DNA of 64,000 bases from Vibrio sonorensis (GTDB lineage Bacteria; Pseudomonadota; Gammaproteobacteria; Enterobacterales; Vibrionaceae), in assembly GCF_001854765.1 (NCBI RefSeq), contig NZ_LJJE01000063.1, forward strand, positions 310,001-374,000, read 5' to 3'. A program made the translations under genes and the position numbers. Shown piece by piece: positions 46,603-57,153 of the stretch (its first letter is position 1; each line of letters begins with the position of its first letter). Under the pieces are notes generated by a model. It was given only the letters and a program-made list of their open reading frames with translations, ran no database searches and was not told the origin of the DNA.

Positions 46603-46638
46603 GATTTTAGTCAAACAAGCATACAAGTAGAGTTATCT

Positions 46639-47277
46639 ATGTGGCTAGCTATCGCCCTTTTTTCCGCACTACATCTGTACTCCATTGAACGCGGGCCAAA
46701 ATGGCTGTTTTATATTTCAAAACCTCTTCCCATCTGGATGTTAGCTGCATTTTTAACTGTCGAGTACCAATCCTTCTATTCGAATGCAATCGTCCTAGCA
46801 CTTCTAGTTTCATCGTTGGGAGATATACTTTTGATGTCGCCAAAGGATAGATTTTTGTCAGGTTTAAGTGTGTTTCTATTAGCCCATCTAATTTACACCG
46901 TCACTTTTTGGCTTCAAATAGACACAAACCTTTCCCTATGGCTGCCTTTTCTGCTTGGCTGTATAGGAGTTATAGTTTATCTATTACTTCTGCCATCACT
47001 TGACGAGGTGAAACTGCCTGTTGCGATTTACTTTGTAGTCATACTGCTAATGGCTTGGAGCGCTATTGAGTTTTGGCGAACTTCACATTCTCAAGCCGCA
47101 GTGTTTGCCGTAATGGGAGCGTTAATATTCATTATTTCGGATTTGGTTCTGGCTATCGACCGATTTCGTTCTAGCTCGCGTTTTTCTAAGCAGGTGATTA
47201 TGACGACTTACTACACTGCACAAGCACTATTTACCCTTTCCGTTGTTGCCAGTGTCAACTTATACCTTGCGCAATAA
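46639..47277 (+). CDS. YhhN/TMEM86 family lysoplasmalogenase-like membrane protein
   Basis: 212 residues with about seven to eight membrane helices and almost no soluble part. Family signatures are the paired acidic motifs LLVSSLGDILLM near residue 55 and LIFIISDLVLAIDRF near 175, which carry conserved Asp residues, and a late YYTAQALF. Members hydrolyse the vinyl-ether bond of lysoplasmalogens in animals; the bacterial substrate is uncertain. It ends 8 bp before the stop of the convergent GNAT gene. Confidence 0.8.
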   Translation: MWLAIALFSALHLYSIERGPKWLFYISKPLPIWMLAAFLTVEYQSFYSNAIVLALLVSSLGDILLMSPKDRFLSGLSVFLLAHLIYTVTFWLQIDTNLSLWLPFLLGCIGVIVYLLLLPSLDEVKLPVAIYFVVILLMAWSAIEFWRTSHSQAAVFAVMGALIFIISDLVLAIDRFRSSSRFSKQVIMTTYYTAQALFTLSVVASVNLYLAQ

Positions 47278-47285
47278 GGTAACCC

Positions 47286-47807
47286 TTAGATGTGTTTTCG
47301 ATATATAAGATCATCGTAGAGTTTACCGCCTATTTCATAAGCGTCAGCCTCTCGCTCTTCAAGAGTAAACCCCGATTTTTCGAGTACCTTGCAGCTCGCT
47401 ATATTTCCGTCCGTCACAATGGCCGTTATGCAGGTTATAGGAAACGCACTAACTACATGACCAATCAAAGCGATTAGAGATTCGGTACCAAAGCCTTTGC
47501 CGTGAAACTCAGGTAGCAACAAATAGCCTACCTCAACGTCGCCTTTCTCTTTATCTGAAATGCACAAACCTGTTACACCTATCGCTTCGCCCGATTCTTT
47601 GTCGCGAATAGTAAGACACAACCAATGTTCGCTTCCCCACTTCCACTTTGGTAGCCTTGATTCAAATCTCGCTTTGATTTCCTGTTCACTAGGCGGATCA
47701 AAAGCGTAACGCGTCACCTCAGGTTCTTGATTTAACCTAAGAAAAAGGGACCAGTCATCATTGATAATTTGCCCCATTGTGAGACGTTCAGAATTAATTA
47801 CTATCAT
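47286..47807 (-). CDS. GNAT N-acetyltransferase (RimJ/RimL-like)
   Basis: 173 residues with AAAGGAA before the ATG. The acetyl-CoA fold of the Acetyltransf_3 class is seen in VEVGYLLLPEFHGKGFGTES, the beta-4/alpha-3 pyrophosphate loop, and NIASCKVLEKSGFTLEER. Members acetylate ribosomal-protein N-termini or small molecules; the substrate here is unknown. The start codon overlaps the end of torS by 14 bp on the same strand, so it is probably cotranscribed with it. Confidence 0.82.
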   Translation of the reverse strand: MIVINSERLTMGQIINDDWSLFLRLNQEPEVTRYAFDPPSEQEIKARFESRLPKWKWGSEHWLCLTIRDKESGEAIGVTGLCISDKEKGDVEVGYLLLPEFHGKGFGTESLIALIGHVVSAFPITCITAIVTDGNIASCKVLEKSGFTLEEREADAYEIGGKLYDDLIYRKHI

Positions 47808-50685
47808 CGTGTTCCTTTAATGATGGCAAGCTTTTGATTTGTTTAATAGAACTCTTAATTTGGCTATCTATTAAATGAGCGTGCTTTTGATAGGTAGTAA
47901 CGGAGTTATCAGCGAACTCAATGTCCTTACATAACTCGGCCAATGCTAACAAACCTAAGCTGGAAGCTGAACCCCTAAGTTTATGTGCTAGTTGAGTAAT
48001 TTGAACATGGTCTTGTTCTTGGTTTGCTTTGTTTAAATCAACCAATACTTGCCTTGATGAAAGATCAAACATTTCGACAATTTCCTTAACACGAGTGACG
48101 CCAAGAACCTGAACATCATTTTCAATTATCGACTGATCGAACTCTAGAATGTCGCGTGTTGTCGGTGCAGGATCGATTCTGTCCTGCCCTTGATGGTCGA
48201 TCAGCTTAGCAATGGTCTGATTTAGCTGTTCGATCTCTAGTGGTTTGGGGACAAAACCATCGAAGCCAGCATCGAGATATTGGGACACGTCTTCATTGAA
48301 TACATGAGCAGATACGGCAACGAAAACCATCTTGTCACTGTCTTTTAGTTGTTTGAAACTTTGCAGCAAATCTATGCCCGAGCAATCTGGCAAATTAATA
48401 TCTAAAAGTGCTAGGTCGTAACATTGCAACCTATATGCTTCTATAGCATCTTTACCCGTATCGACCACCGTCACGTCATGACCTAATATCTCTAAAAAGC
48501 CACGCGCTACTAATTGGTTGACAGGATTATCCTCGACAAGCAGTATTTTTAACTGAGCGCGGCGTGCTGAGGGTATACTTTCTTCTTCAATTGAGGCCAT
48601 GCCTATAGGTAAGGTTAGTGTAAATCGGAAACAACTCCCTTGCTGATATTCAGACTCGACGTCTATCGTTCCACCCATCGCTTCGACCAAGTGTTTACTA
48701 ATGGCCAAACCTAAACCTGTACCCCCTTTGATATGGGGGCCATCTTCCACTTGAGAAAACGCTTCGAATAGATTTGCCATCTCTTGTTCTTTGATACCAA
48801 CGCCAGTGTCGCTGATCTCAAACGTCACTTTTTGTGGTTCATCAATATCTTGAAAAAGAGAAATATCGACATCACCTTGATCAGTAAATTTAACCGCATT
48901 GCCGATAAGGTTCGCTAGAATCTGACCAATTCTTGTTCTATCTCCAACTCGATAAGGTTTGACGTCCGACTCAATGAGAAAGTTTAAATTTATATTCTTG
49001 TCTATCGCCTTGGATTCAAATAGCTCTCCAACCTCTTTCACTAACTCGCAGACATTGAAGTTTGATGATGTGATTGATAAGTGGCCAGCCTCTATTTTCG
49101 AATAGTCCAGTACATCGTTGAGTATTGCTAACAATGATTTACCACTGCGGTTAATAACATCGACGTAGTGGTCTTGCTCTTTGTTGAGCTTGCTCTCTTT
49201 TAAAAGTCGCGCGGTTCCTAGCACACCGTTCATCGGTGTTCTAATTTCGTGACTCATGGTTGCCAAGAAGGCCGACTTTGCTTTACTTGCTTGCTCTGCT
49301 CTTTCTTGGGCTTTGGCGTGGTTTTCTACCTCAGCATTTAACCTGTCGTTTGCTTCAACCAATTCAAGTGTTCTTTGCGCTACTAAAGACTCCAGATTTT
49401 GCTTGTGCTCTTCTAGTTCAAATTTTGCTTTTGCCTCACTTTCTGCAACTATCTTTAGCGCTTTCGCGGTATCGCGGGCGTTGACAATTGCCTTCCCCAT
49501 TTTTGCTAGTTCGTCACTACCACTAATATCTAAGTGAAACGCTAATTGCCCTTTAGAAACATCTTGTAGGGCTGAAGAGTACGTTGCTAAGCGTTTAAGA
49601 ACGCGGATATAGACTAAGCGCCAAATAATCAATACCGCTATTGCAAAACCGACAAGAGGTATAATCGCCAGAGAAAGTTTGGCGTAATCCATCGTCATAT
49701 TTAGTTTTTGTATCGCTTCCTTTGTCGATACATTCGCTTGATCAACTAACCGATTGACAGTGGTGTTAAGTGAACTAAAAAGTGCATAGGCGTGTTGGGC
49801 CTTTTCCGCTGATCTCTCTTGGTTTGAAAGTTTGTCGTCTACTCGTTTAAATAGATCTTCTTTTGCTTTCAAAGCGGATATAAGAGAAGTCATTTGCAAA
49901 GAGCGATTCGGGTCTTCAACGGAAAGTGCTCTTCTGGACATGAGTTTGAGGTTATTCGAAAACTCTCGTTGAATTTGAATTAGCCTTTCTCGATCGTTGA
50001 GACTTTTTGATTCTTCAATTTGGTTGAGTACGGTATAAGCCAATAAGTGCAACTCGTGGAGACGCTCAGCCAGATCTAAGTCTACCTCGACTAGCGTATC
50101 TAGTGCGTTGTAAACCTCTTCTTTCTTGTTATCTGCTAATAGTCCATATATTTGAGTCACGTTTGCTGTAGCTATAGTTCCAGTATTTGAAACTTGTGTA
50201 GCTGTGAGAGTTTCTAATTCCCGTGATATAACCTGCATTTCATTGGCTCTAAAACGGATTTCTTTCTCTAACGTTAGGCGGTTTTCTACCAAAACGCCCA
50301 GTTCCGCGAGGGTATCTATGATGTCTTGAACATTATTTGCCAAGTTCGCTAGCAGCTGCTCATCAAAACTTTCTGCTCCGAGCTCTCCTATGTGTGCAAG
50401 TAACGCCTCCAACTGTTCAACCAAAACCTTACCCGTTGATTGACGCTCTTGTTCCGTCCTAGAAGCGATTAACTGTTGCAGAGAACCTAGTATTTTTGAA
50501 CTTAACTCAGAAACCTCTCTTGCCTGAACCATTGACGGTATGGCTCTGTTTACAACTTCGTTCTCTGTTTTCGCTACTTGCTTAAAACCAAAGACACCGA
50601 TTAGCGAGGATACAACCAGTAAAATGGCCATAAAGCTAAAAGCGACTAATAGTTTTTGTCCAATGCTAGCTCTGGCAAACAACAT
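47794..50685 (-). CDS. torS: Hybrid sensor kinase TorS (TMAO respiration)
   Basis: 963 residues. An N-terminal membrane helix (KLLVAFSFMAILLVVSSLIG), a helical periplasmic sensor of about 300 residues, a second helix near 340, HAMP and a coiled coil come first. Then follow HisKA (MSHEIRTPMNGVL), HATPase (ILANLIGNAVKFTDQG), receiver (LALLDINLPDCSG) and a C-terminal HPt with phospho-His in AHKLRGSASSLGL. This unorthodox order and the divergent torT neighbour identify TorS. It relays phosphate to TorR in response to TMAO; torR and torCAD are not in the window. Confidence 0.9.
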   Translation of the reverse strand: MLFARASIGQKLLVAFSFMAILLVVSSLIGVFGFKQVAKTENEVVNRAIPSMVQAREVSELSSKILGSLQQLIASRTEQERQSTGKVLVEQLEALLAHIGELGAESFDEQLLANLANNVQDIIDTLAELGVLVENRLTLEKEIRFRANEMQVISRELETLTATQVSNTGTIATANVTQIYGLLADNKKEEVYNALDTLVEVDLDLAERLHELHLLAYTVLNQIEESKSLNDRERLIQIQREFSNNLKLMSRRALSVEDPNRSLQMTSLISALKAKEDLFKRVDDKLSNQERSAEKAQHAYALFSSLNTTVNRLVDQANVSTKEAIQKLNMTMDYAKLSLAIIPLVGFAIAVLIIWRLVYIRVLKRLATYSSALQDVSKGQLAFHLDISGSDELAKMGKAIVNARDTAKALKIVAESEAKAKFELEEHKQNLESLVAQRTLELVEANDRLNAEVENHAKAQERAEQASKAKSAFLATMSHEIRTPMNGVLGTARLLKESKLNKEQDHYVDVINRSGKSLLAILNDVLDYSKIEAGHLSITSSNFNVCELVKEVGELFESKAIDKNINLNFLIESDVKPYRVGDRTRIGQILANLIGNAVKFTDQGDVDISLFQDIDEPQKVTFEISDTGVGIKEQEMANLFEAFSQVEDGPHIKGGTGLGLAISKHLVEAMGGTIDVESEYQQGSCFRFTLTLPIGMASIEEESIPSARRAQLKILLVEDNPVNQLVARGFLEILGHDVTVVDTGKDAIEAYRLQCYDLALLDINLPDCSGIDLLQSFKQLKDSDKMVFVAVSAHVFNEDVSQYLDAGFDGFVPKPLEIEQLNQTIAKLIDHQGQDRIDPAPTTRDILEFDQSIIENDVQVLGVTRVKEIVEMFDLSSRQVLVDLNKANQEQDHVQITQLAHKLRGSASSLGLLALAELCKDIEFADNSVTTYQKHAHLIDSQIKSSIKQIKSLPSLKEHDDSN

Positions 50686-50767
50686 AGATATACATCTCTT
50701 CTGAAAAGCAGTAGATTAAGTTATATTTTGCAGTGTTTATCTCTGGTTTACCAACCTTTCACCAACT

Positions 50768-51760
50768 ATGAAGTTACTCAGAGCCTGTCAATTATTGATA
50801 ACTACGTTTGCCACACTGTGCAGTACTACCGCTTTCGCTAACACTAAGTACAAATTGTGTGCGGTGTACCCCCATCTGAAAGACTCTTATTGGATCTCGG
50901 TTAACTACGGGATGGTTAAGGCCGCAATAAAGGAAGACATTACACTTCGAGTTTTTGAATCCGGTGGCTATCCCAATCTCAAGAAACAACAGGCTCAAAT
51001 CAAATACTGCGCCAAATGGGGGGCCGACGCCATTCTACTCGGTACTGTAGACCCTAATGCGTATCACAACGGTTTTAACGATTTAGTTGGACCTATTCCC
51101 GTTTTTGCCATAGTCAATCAACTCAACCTTGACCTCGGTTATAACTTGCATGGTCGGGTCGGTGCCGATTGGTACGACATGGGATTCCTAGTCGGTCAGA
51201 AATTATCGGAGCTGCACCCCAAAGGTAGCAAACAAGCCAAAATAGCCCTGCTACCAGGACCAAAATCTAGCGGTGGTACAAAACCGGTCTTAGAAGGGCT
51301 AAACGATGCTCTAACAAACAGCAGTGCTAAAGTGACCTCTATCCATTGGGCCGATAACGATAAAGAACTACAACGCAATCTTGTTCAAGAGATCATCGAC
51401 TCCGAAGAAGTCGACTATATAGTTGGTAGTGCAGTCGCCATCGAAGTTGCCATCAGCGAACTTAGGGCTGCCAATCGGTTAGAGGAAATAGGCTTACTTT
51501 CAACTTACCTTAGTCACGGTGTCTACCGCGGGTTGATCCGAGGAAAAGTACTTTTCTCTCCAACAGATTTGATGGTTAAGCAAGGCGAAGCATCCATATT
51601 ACAAGCGGTTTCACACTTGTCGGGTAAAACGCAAGACTATTCAATTTCTCCAACTATTATAGGTCTCGAACCCGACTCATTGGATAGCCAAGTTATACAA
51701 CAATCCCTATCTCCGTCTGAGTTTAGGCCAACTTTTATATTAAACAGCGAACAGAACTAA
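50768..51760 (+). CDS. torT: TorT periplasmic TMAO sensor protein
   Basis: 330 residues with a signal peptide ending STTAFA. The periplasmic-binding fold of the ribose-binding type is visible (KLCAVYPHLKDSYWISVNYG, QIKYCAKWGADAILLGTVDP, IALLPGPKSSGG). TorT binds TMAO and passes the signal to the TorS periplasmic domain. The gene is divergent from torS, with 82 bp between the starts. It is followed after 16 bp by mgsA, which may be read through. Confidence 0.9.
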   Translation: MKLLRACQLLITTFATLCSTTAFANTKYKLCAVYPHLKDSYWISVNYGMVKAAIKEDITLRVFESGGYPNLKKQQAQIKYCAKWGADAILLGTVDPNAYHNGFNDLVGPIPVFAIVNQLNLDLGYNLHGRVGADWYDMGFLVGQKLSELHPKGSKQAKIALLPGPKSSGGTKPVLEGLNDALTNSSAKVTSIHWADNDKELQRNLVQEIIDSEEVDYIVGSAVAIEVAISELRAANRLEEIGLLSTYLSHGVYRGLIRGKVLFSPTDLMVKQGEASILQAVSHLSGKTQDYSISPTIIGLEPDSLDSQVIQQSLSPSEFRPTFILNSEQN

Positions 51761-51776
51761 AACTGGAACAACACTA

Positions 51777-52231
51777 ATGCAAAAGACGACTCGCTCCATG
51801 CCTGCACATAAACACGTTGCTCTCGTTGCACATGACAATTGCAAACAAGACTCCTACGTTGGGTAACAGAAAACAAAGACAAGTTACAAAAACACTTTTT
51901 GTATGCCACGGGCACGACAGGTTCAATGCTTAGCAAGGAAACCGGCCTAGCAATTAAAAGCATGATCAGTGGTCCTATGGGTGGTGACCAGCAAATTGGC
52001 GCACTGATTTCTGAAGGTAAAATAGACGTGTTGATCTTTTTCTGGGACCCACTGAACGCCGTTCCCCATGATCCCGATGTCAAAGCCCTGCTTCGCATTG
52101 CCAGCGTTTGGAACATTCCTGTCGCGACAAATCGCGCAACGGCAAAGTTTATTTTTTCTTCTGATCTGGTGGAAAAAGAGGTCGATATAGAGATACCTGA
52201 TTACGAAGCCTATTTAGCCGAACGTACATAA
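51777..52231 (+). pseudogene. mgsA: Methylglyoxal synthase, frameshifted
   Basis: The ATG at 51777 starts [19 protein letters not shown], the conserved MgsA N-terminus with its catalytic-site HDxCK, then stops at 51867. Frame +2 from about 51849 continues [20 protein letters not shown] and [20 protein letters not shown] to 52231. Restoring one base (CAAAGA) gives 151 residues, against 152 in E. coli. All active-site segments ([22 protein letters not shown]) are intact. The enzyme converts dihydroxyacetone phosphate to methylglyoxal. The break is probably a sequence error. Confidence 0.88.
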
Positions 52232-52265
52232 AACAGAGCCTGCAATAAGCAGGCTCTGTTTTTTC
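52230..52265. terminator. Bidirectional terminator between mgsA and helD
   Basis: AAACAGAGCCTGC AATA GCAGGCTCTGTTT followed by TTTC; reaches the helD stop codon. Confidence 0.88.
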
Positions 52266-54319
52266 TATCTTTTGATCACTGGATAGTCACTTAGCAGTTC
52301 TTTAACGAATACCGACCCAGACCCGTTGTAACACACCCATACATGCTTTTTCGCTCTGGTTAACGCGACATAAAATAACCGTCGTTCTTCTGCATAAGCA
52401 AAGTCATCTCCGTTGGAGGTCAAAACATCAGAAACGTGCGGCGCTTTTACTCTGGCTGGAAACTGCCCTTCGTCAACGTTGACAATAATGACATAGTCCG
52501 CTTCTTGTCCCTTACTAGCGTGGCAAGTCATAAAGCCAATGTCTAGAGTAGAATATTGTTTGATCCAGTCCTTCATCAGTTCTGGTTTATGATAGTGGTT
52601 TCTTCCTAAAATCAGTACTTTAGAGCCTTCATCTTTTCGATTAAGCGTATCCAAAACTTTTTCTACCTGCTTCATTTTCGAAACGGTGACAGATTTTTGT
52701 TTTTGAACTTTGTAGCTGTTTAATGGTTTTTCTAGCTGATTGGGGTTTTGAGTGATAAACCCGTTGGCAACATCACCCAAAGTACTCGGGAAGCGATATG
52801 TTGTATCTAAATAGTGGGTACTTGAGTTTGGAAAGCGTTCAGAGAACCCAGTAGTGAGGTCCACTTTAGAGCCTGCAAATTGATAAATAGATTGCCAATC
52901 ATCGCCAACAGCAAATAGCACGGAAGGGTCTTTTGAGTTTTGCAGGCACAAGCTCTCAATTAACTCCAATCGCTTGGGGGAAATATCTTGGTATTCATCT
53001 ACCATGATGTATTTCCATTGATTGGTGAATTTGTTTTTCTTCACTAACTGCGTAGCGTTAGAAATCATCAGATTAAAATCGATCTTGTCCTGTTCTTTTA
53101 ATTGTTGATTCCAAGCCTGATAGCAAGGCCAGATAAGATTTAGTTCGCTGTTTAGCCTTGAGTAGTCACTGTGCGAAACCATCTGTTCTTGGATCTGTTT
53201 TTTGCTTATCGCAACTGAACAAAGTTGATCCAACTGCTGTAAAAGCCAGCCAATCAGTTTTGGGTTTTCTGAATGACTGCCAAGGTCTTCGTCACCAGAT
53301 AAATAAGCGATAGGCCATTTGTTTAAATGTTTTTGCCAACGTTTGTAATTCGTAGGTGTCATCCAATGTTTCTTGAGCCAATCAATACACCACGCTTTTC
53401 TTTGCCCCTCGTCACTCGCCATTGGTGACAACGTCACTGAGCTATTATTGGAGTTGAGTATCTTTAGACCCAACTGATGAAAGGTATGGACGTTGACCTT
53501 CTCGGCTTCAATACCGATTTTTGCATTGAGGCGATCCTTCATCTCTTGAGCCGCATCACTGCCGAATGCCAGAAGTAAGATCTCCTCTGCTCTCGCTAAG
53601 TGACTTTGCAAAAGATACGCGACTCTCGCGGTTAAAACGCTTGTTTTGCCAGAGCCAGCCCCCGCTAACACCAAGTTGTGATCATCATTGAGTAGCACTG
53701 CGCACTGCTGGGAATGGTTTAACGGTGAGCTTTCAACTTGATTAAACAGTACTTCCCAGTTGGCTCTTTCCTGCTCAATCCAGTCTGAGTTTCGCAAGTC
53801 TGTACAAGCATCGTTTTCTGTTAACCAATTAGATATTGGCTCCATTCGTTTGGGAACATTTTTCACTGCTTCATCTAGGGTCATGTTCATTTCATTAAAT
53901 TGAGCAGAGACTTCCTCAACCCATGCTTTAGTAGCAGAACGTTTAAGATAGGAAGGTTGGCGTTTAAACCCACTGATGGCCGATTCCCATTTTGGAAGGT
54001 AATTCGCTAGCTGTTGGCACTGATTGTTATGCCACTTCCCATATACATCGATAGCCGCTTTTGCAAAGGCTTTGCTTTGAACAGGTGGTAAACCTTGAAC
54101 TAACCATGTTTGTTGTTTACTTCTTTCAATATGCCCAAAAAACTGAAGGGAAAACCAAAAAAGACCCGGAATTACCCGTACTTGACCATTCCACTTGGTA
54201 AAAGGGATCCTCTCCTCAATCGTCTCAGAGTGTAACACCAAGGTATCGTTTGCGATTTCCACATGGTGAAATTCGTCTTGAACAAAAAAACGGGCGGTCG
54301 TTTTCGCGTTTAGCTGCAT
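52265..54319 (-). CDS. helD: DNA helicase IV
   Basis: 684 residues from the ATG at 54319, exactly the E. coli HelD length; the frame stays open 20 codons further upstream but without support. Superfamily 1 motifs are clear: Q-motif LNHSQQCAV, Walker A LVLAGAGSGKTSVL, Walker B IMVDEYQDIS, and later VGDDWQSIYQFAGS and VALTRAKKHVWV. It unwinds DNA 3' to 5' in recombination repair. It lies head-to-head with yccS and tail-to-tail with mgsA, resembling the E. coli mgsA-helD-yccS neighbourhood. Confidence 0.94.
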   Translation of the reverse strand: MQLNAKTTARFFVQDEFHHVEIANDTLVLHSETIEERIPFTKWNGQVRVIPGLFWFSLQFFGHIERSKQQTWLVQGLPPVQSKAFAKAAIDVYGKWHNNQCQQLANYLPKWESAISGFKRQPSYLKRSATKAWVEEVSAQFNEMNMTLDEAVKNVPKRMEPISNWLTENDACTDLRNSDWIEQERANWEVLFNQVESSPLNHSQQCAVLLNDDHNLVLAGAGSGKTSVLTARVAYLLQSHLARAEEILLLAFGSDAAQEMKDRLNAKIGIEAEKVNVHTFHQLGLKILNSNNSSVTLSPMASDEGQRKAWCIDWLKKHWMTPTNYKRWQKHLNKWPIAYLSGDEDLGSHSENPKLIGWLLQQLDQLCSVAISKKQIQEQMVSHSDYSRLNSELNLIWPCYQAWNQQLKEQDKIDFNLMISNATQLVKKNKFTNQWKYIMVDEYQDISPKRLELIESLCLQNSKDPSVLFAVGDDWQSIYQFAGSKVDLTTGFSERFPNSSTHYLDTTYRFPSTLGDVANGFITQNPNQLEKPLNSYKVQKQKSVTVSKMKQVEKVLDTLNRKDEGSKVLILGRNHYHKPELMKDWIKQYSTLDIGFMTCHASKGQEADYVIIVNVDEGQFPARVKAPHVSDVLTSNGDDFAYAEERRLFYVALTRAKKHVWVCYNGSGSVFVKELLSDYPVIKR

Positions 54320-54483
54320 AGAGCATAATCCATATCCAACAATCGCCACATCATATCGTATGCCAAAACTAAAACGCAATCGTCGGACACGGATTGACCA
54401 ATCGATTTTGTTTCTTTATCTGGATCAGAAAGTTAGTGTATCTTTGTAGTTAAAGTAGCGTTTTTACAAGTGGGAAAGCGAAG

Positions 54484-56655
54484 TTGTTCGGTAAAAGTAG
54501 CATTAGACACCTCTGGGCGAATCAATCAGTCAATTATGGACTGCTTATACTAATGACATTAGTCGGTGTAATCGCACCCGCCGCTATATACCCTGAAGTG
54601 ACCGATATGATCATCCCAATAATACTTGGGGTAATCGCCGCCGCACTCGCTGAAAATGACGACAAGCTATCAGGCCGTGTTAAAGCGATTACCTTGACTT
54701 TGATCTGTTTCGCCATAGCGTCGTTCTCAATTGAGTTTTTGTTCGCGACGCCGCTATATTTTGCAGTCGGTCTGTTTGTTTCTACTTTCGCGTTTATCAT
54801 GCTAGGAGCGATTGGCCCTAGATATGCCAGCATTGCCTTTGGGTCCTTACTGATTGCCATCTATACGATGCTTGGTGCAAATCAAAGCACATCGATTTGG
54901 CTGCAGCCTTTACTACTTTTAGGCGGTGCGATCTGGTACTACCTATTGTCGATGATTTGGTACTTGATTTGGCCTTTACAACCCGTTCAACACAACTTGT
55001 CTGACGTTTTCCTTAAGCTTGCTAACTATCTCGACGCTAAAAGCGAACTGTTTTATCCCGTGTCGGACCTCGTTCCTCAACCACATCGAATAGCCGAGGC
55101 TCAATTAAATGCCTCAACCGTACAAGCTCTGAATGTGTCAAAGGCCACTTTACTCAACCGCTCTAAAAAAGGACACGTCGACAGTGCCAGCGATCGCTTC
55201 TTAAATATCTACTTTCTTGCACAAGACATTCATGAGCGAGTAAGTTCAACTCACTATCGCTATCAAGAGTTAGCCAGTGAATTTTCACGTACTGACGTTC
55301 TCTTCCGCTTTAAATACTTATTGGAGTGCTATGCCCAAGCTTGTCGCAATATTGCCGAATCAATTCGCGTCGGTAAAGAGTACAAACACGACTCCAAATC
55401 CATTTTAGCGCTCGATGAGTTACAGTCGTCGATGGCCTTTTTAGAAGGTCAGAATCGCCCCCAATGGCGTCAGCCCTTGGTCCAACTGGGGTATTTGTTT
55501 AACAATTTAACGACTGTTGAAAAGCAACTTAACAATGTGAATAATCCGGATGTTGAAAAGTTGGAGGACGAAGAGTTATACGACACTGAAGTACATACAC
55601 TTTCGGCAATGTGGCAACGGATTAAGTCCAACCTTAACCGCCGTTCTATGCTTTTTAGACACGCAGTACGCATGTCTATAGCTCTTACTTTGGGCTATGG
55701 AATTATAAAAACATTTAATATCGAGATGGGGTACTGGATTTTGCTCACCACCCTGTTTGTCTGCCAGCCTAACTACAGTGCTACCCGCCAAAAGCTCGTA
55801 GCAAGGATCATTGGAACCCTTGCAGGTTTACTTATTGGCGTCCCGCTGCTTACTATTCTTCCATCGGTTGAAAGCCAACTTATTACAATCCTCATTTCAG
55901 GTATCGCTTTCTTTGTTTTCAGAAAAGCAAACTACGGCTACGCCACCGGATTTATTACTGTGCTGGTGCTCTTCTGTTTCCACCAACTCGGCGAAGGTTA
56001 TGCTGTTGTCTTACCAAGATTGATGGATACCATTATTGGATGTCTACTAGCCGCTGGTGCTGTAACTCTTATACTCCCTGATTGGCAATCGCGAAAAATC
56101 CACACTGTAATGGCAGAAGCCGTCCTCGCCAATAGAAAGTATTTGTTGCAAATTATTGGGCAATATAGAGTTGGTAAAAAAGACAATTTAAACTATCGCG
56201 TCGCACGTAGAGATGCGCACAATCATGACGCCACACTCAGTAACTCTATTTCCAATATGCTCGCTGAACCAGGTCGCTACAGAACTTCGGTTGACGAATG
56301 CTTTCGCTTTTTGACACTCAACCACGCTCTTTTGAGCTACGTGTCTGCCCTTGGCGCCCATAGAACGCGATTGGACAATGAGTCTACTCACCAATTAGTG
56401 TTGGATGCTCACCGAGTAATTAATCAACATTTGGAGCTTCTGGAAAAATCGCTTTATGACCGTGTACCCCACTCCGATAGCAGTGTTCTATGTAGCAATG
56501 ATATTGAACAAAGACTTTCTGAATGGCGTGAAGAAGACGACAGTTCGGCTCGCATGGTGTTACAACAGTTGTATTTGATCTATAGAATGCTCCCGGAACT
56601 CCATTCCCTGTCGGGTAATCTCGCGGTTCGAACTCATCAGCAAATCGAATCGTAA
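54484..56655 (+). CDS. yccS: YccS-type FUSC-family membrane transporter
   Basis: 723 residues from a TTG start with GGGA upstream. Two blocks of about six membrane helices each (about 15-165 and 395-515) are separated and followed by long soluble helical domains, the FUSC family layout. Recognisable segments are RHAVRMSIALTLGYGIIKTF and TTLFVCQPNYSATRQKLVAR. The family is thought to export aromatic acids or other small molecules; the substrate of YccS is unknown. Its place beside helD matches E. coli. Confidence 0.88.
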   Translation: MFGKSSIRHLWANQSVNYGLLILMTLVGVIAPAAIYPEVTDMIIPIILGVIAAALAENDDKLSGRVKAITLTLICFAIASFSIEFLFATPLYFAVGLFVSTFAFIMLGAIGPRYASIAFGSLLIAIYTMLGANQSTSIWLQPLLLLGGAIWYYLLSMIWYLIWPLQPVQHNLSDVFLKLANYLDAKSELFYPVSDLVPQPHRIAEAQLNASTVQALNVSKATLLNRSKKGHVDSASDRFLNIYFLAQDIHERVSSTHYRYQELASEFSRTDVLFRFKYLLECYAQACRNIAESIRVGKEYKHDSKSILALDELQSSMAFLEGQNRPQWRQPLVQLGYLFNNLTTVEKQLNNVNNPDVEKLEDEELYDTEVHTLSAMWQRIKSNLNRRSMLFRHAVRMSIALTLGYGIIKTFNIEMGYWILLTTLFVCQPNYSATRQKLVARIIGTLAGLLIGVPLLTILPSVESQLITILISGIAFFVFRKANYGYATGFITVLVLFCFHQLGEGYAVVLPRLMDTIIGCLLAAGAVTLILPDWQSRKIHTVMAEAVLANRKYLLQIIGQYRVGKKDNLNYRVARRDAHNHDATLSNSISNMLAEPGRYRTSVDECFRFLTLNHALLSYVSALGAHRTRLDNESTHQLVLDAHRVINQHLELLEKSLYDRVPHSDSSVLCSNDIEQRLSEWREEDDSSARMVLQQLYLIYRMLPELHSLSGNLAVRTHQQIES

Positions 56656-56914
56656 TTTGCATTGAGTGTAAACCTAGCTGTTTCCATGTCACACAGGTCT
56701 CGGCGATTTGGGTTGCGTATATACAAAACTAATCAAAGGTTACTCTTATAGGCATAAGGCGTATTTTTTATTTAATATCTGACCATGCCTTTGCAGTAGT
56801 TGACACTATTCGGACAAAATACAAGCACTACAAGTTAACATTTGCATAAACGTTTACCCATGTATGGAGTGCAAGTAAAAGCCCAAAGCAACATTTGCTT
56901 TCTTGTAAAAGCTT

Positions 56915-57094
56915 ATGAGTACACAACAGTTCGAATACATCAAATCACTCGTTGGGTCTTTAAACCCTAAGCAGTTAAAATTGCTTCGCGGTAAGATAAA
57001 CGAAACCCTAGGTGAAAAAGAGAAAGTTAGAGAAAAGGCTATCCTCAGCAATCAAGAGCTAGATATGATTTCTAAATTATTTGCTGTCGAATAG
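56915..57094 (+). CDS. Small hypothetical protein, 59 residues
   Basis: An ATG frame encoding STQQFEYIKSLVGSLNPKQ, then LKLLRGKINETLGEKEKVRE and ending KLFAVE. It is charged and helical, with no cysteines or membrane segment. No good Shine-Dalgarno is visible (GTAAAAGCTT before the ATG), but the coding-like composition and absence of any other feature in this 500-bp gap favour a real gene. Just upstream a small hairpin AAAGCAA CAT TTGCTTT (56884-56902) is present. No family recognised. Confidence 0.45.
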   Translation: MSTQQFEYIKSLVGSLNPKQLKLLRGKINETLGEKEKVREKAILSNQELDMISKLFAVE

Positions 57095-57153
57095 CACAAC
57101 TTGCTCAAAATGCAAACTCGGCTTAAGCTATAGTTAGAGCGGAGGTTATTTCG

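Noticed and set aside
56620..56650. GGTTCGAACTC, resembling a tRNA T-loop
   Set aside because: It is inside the conserved C-terminus of yccS and no tRNA acceptor or anticodon arms surround it.
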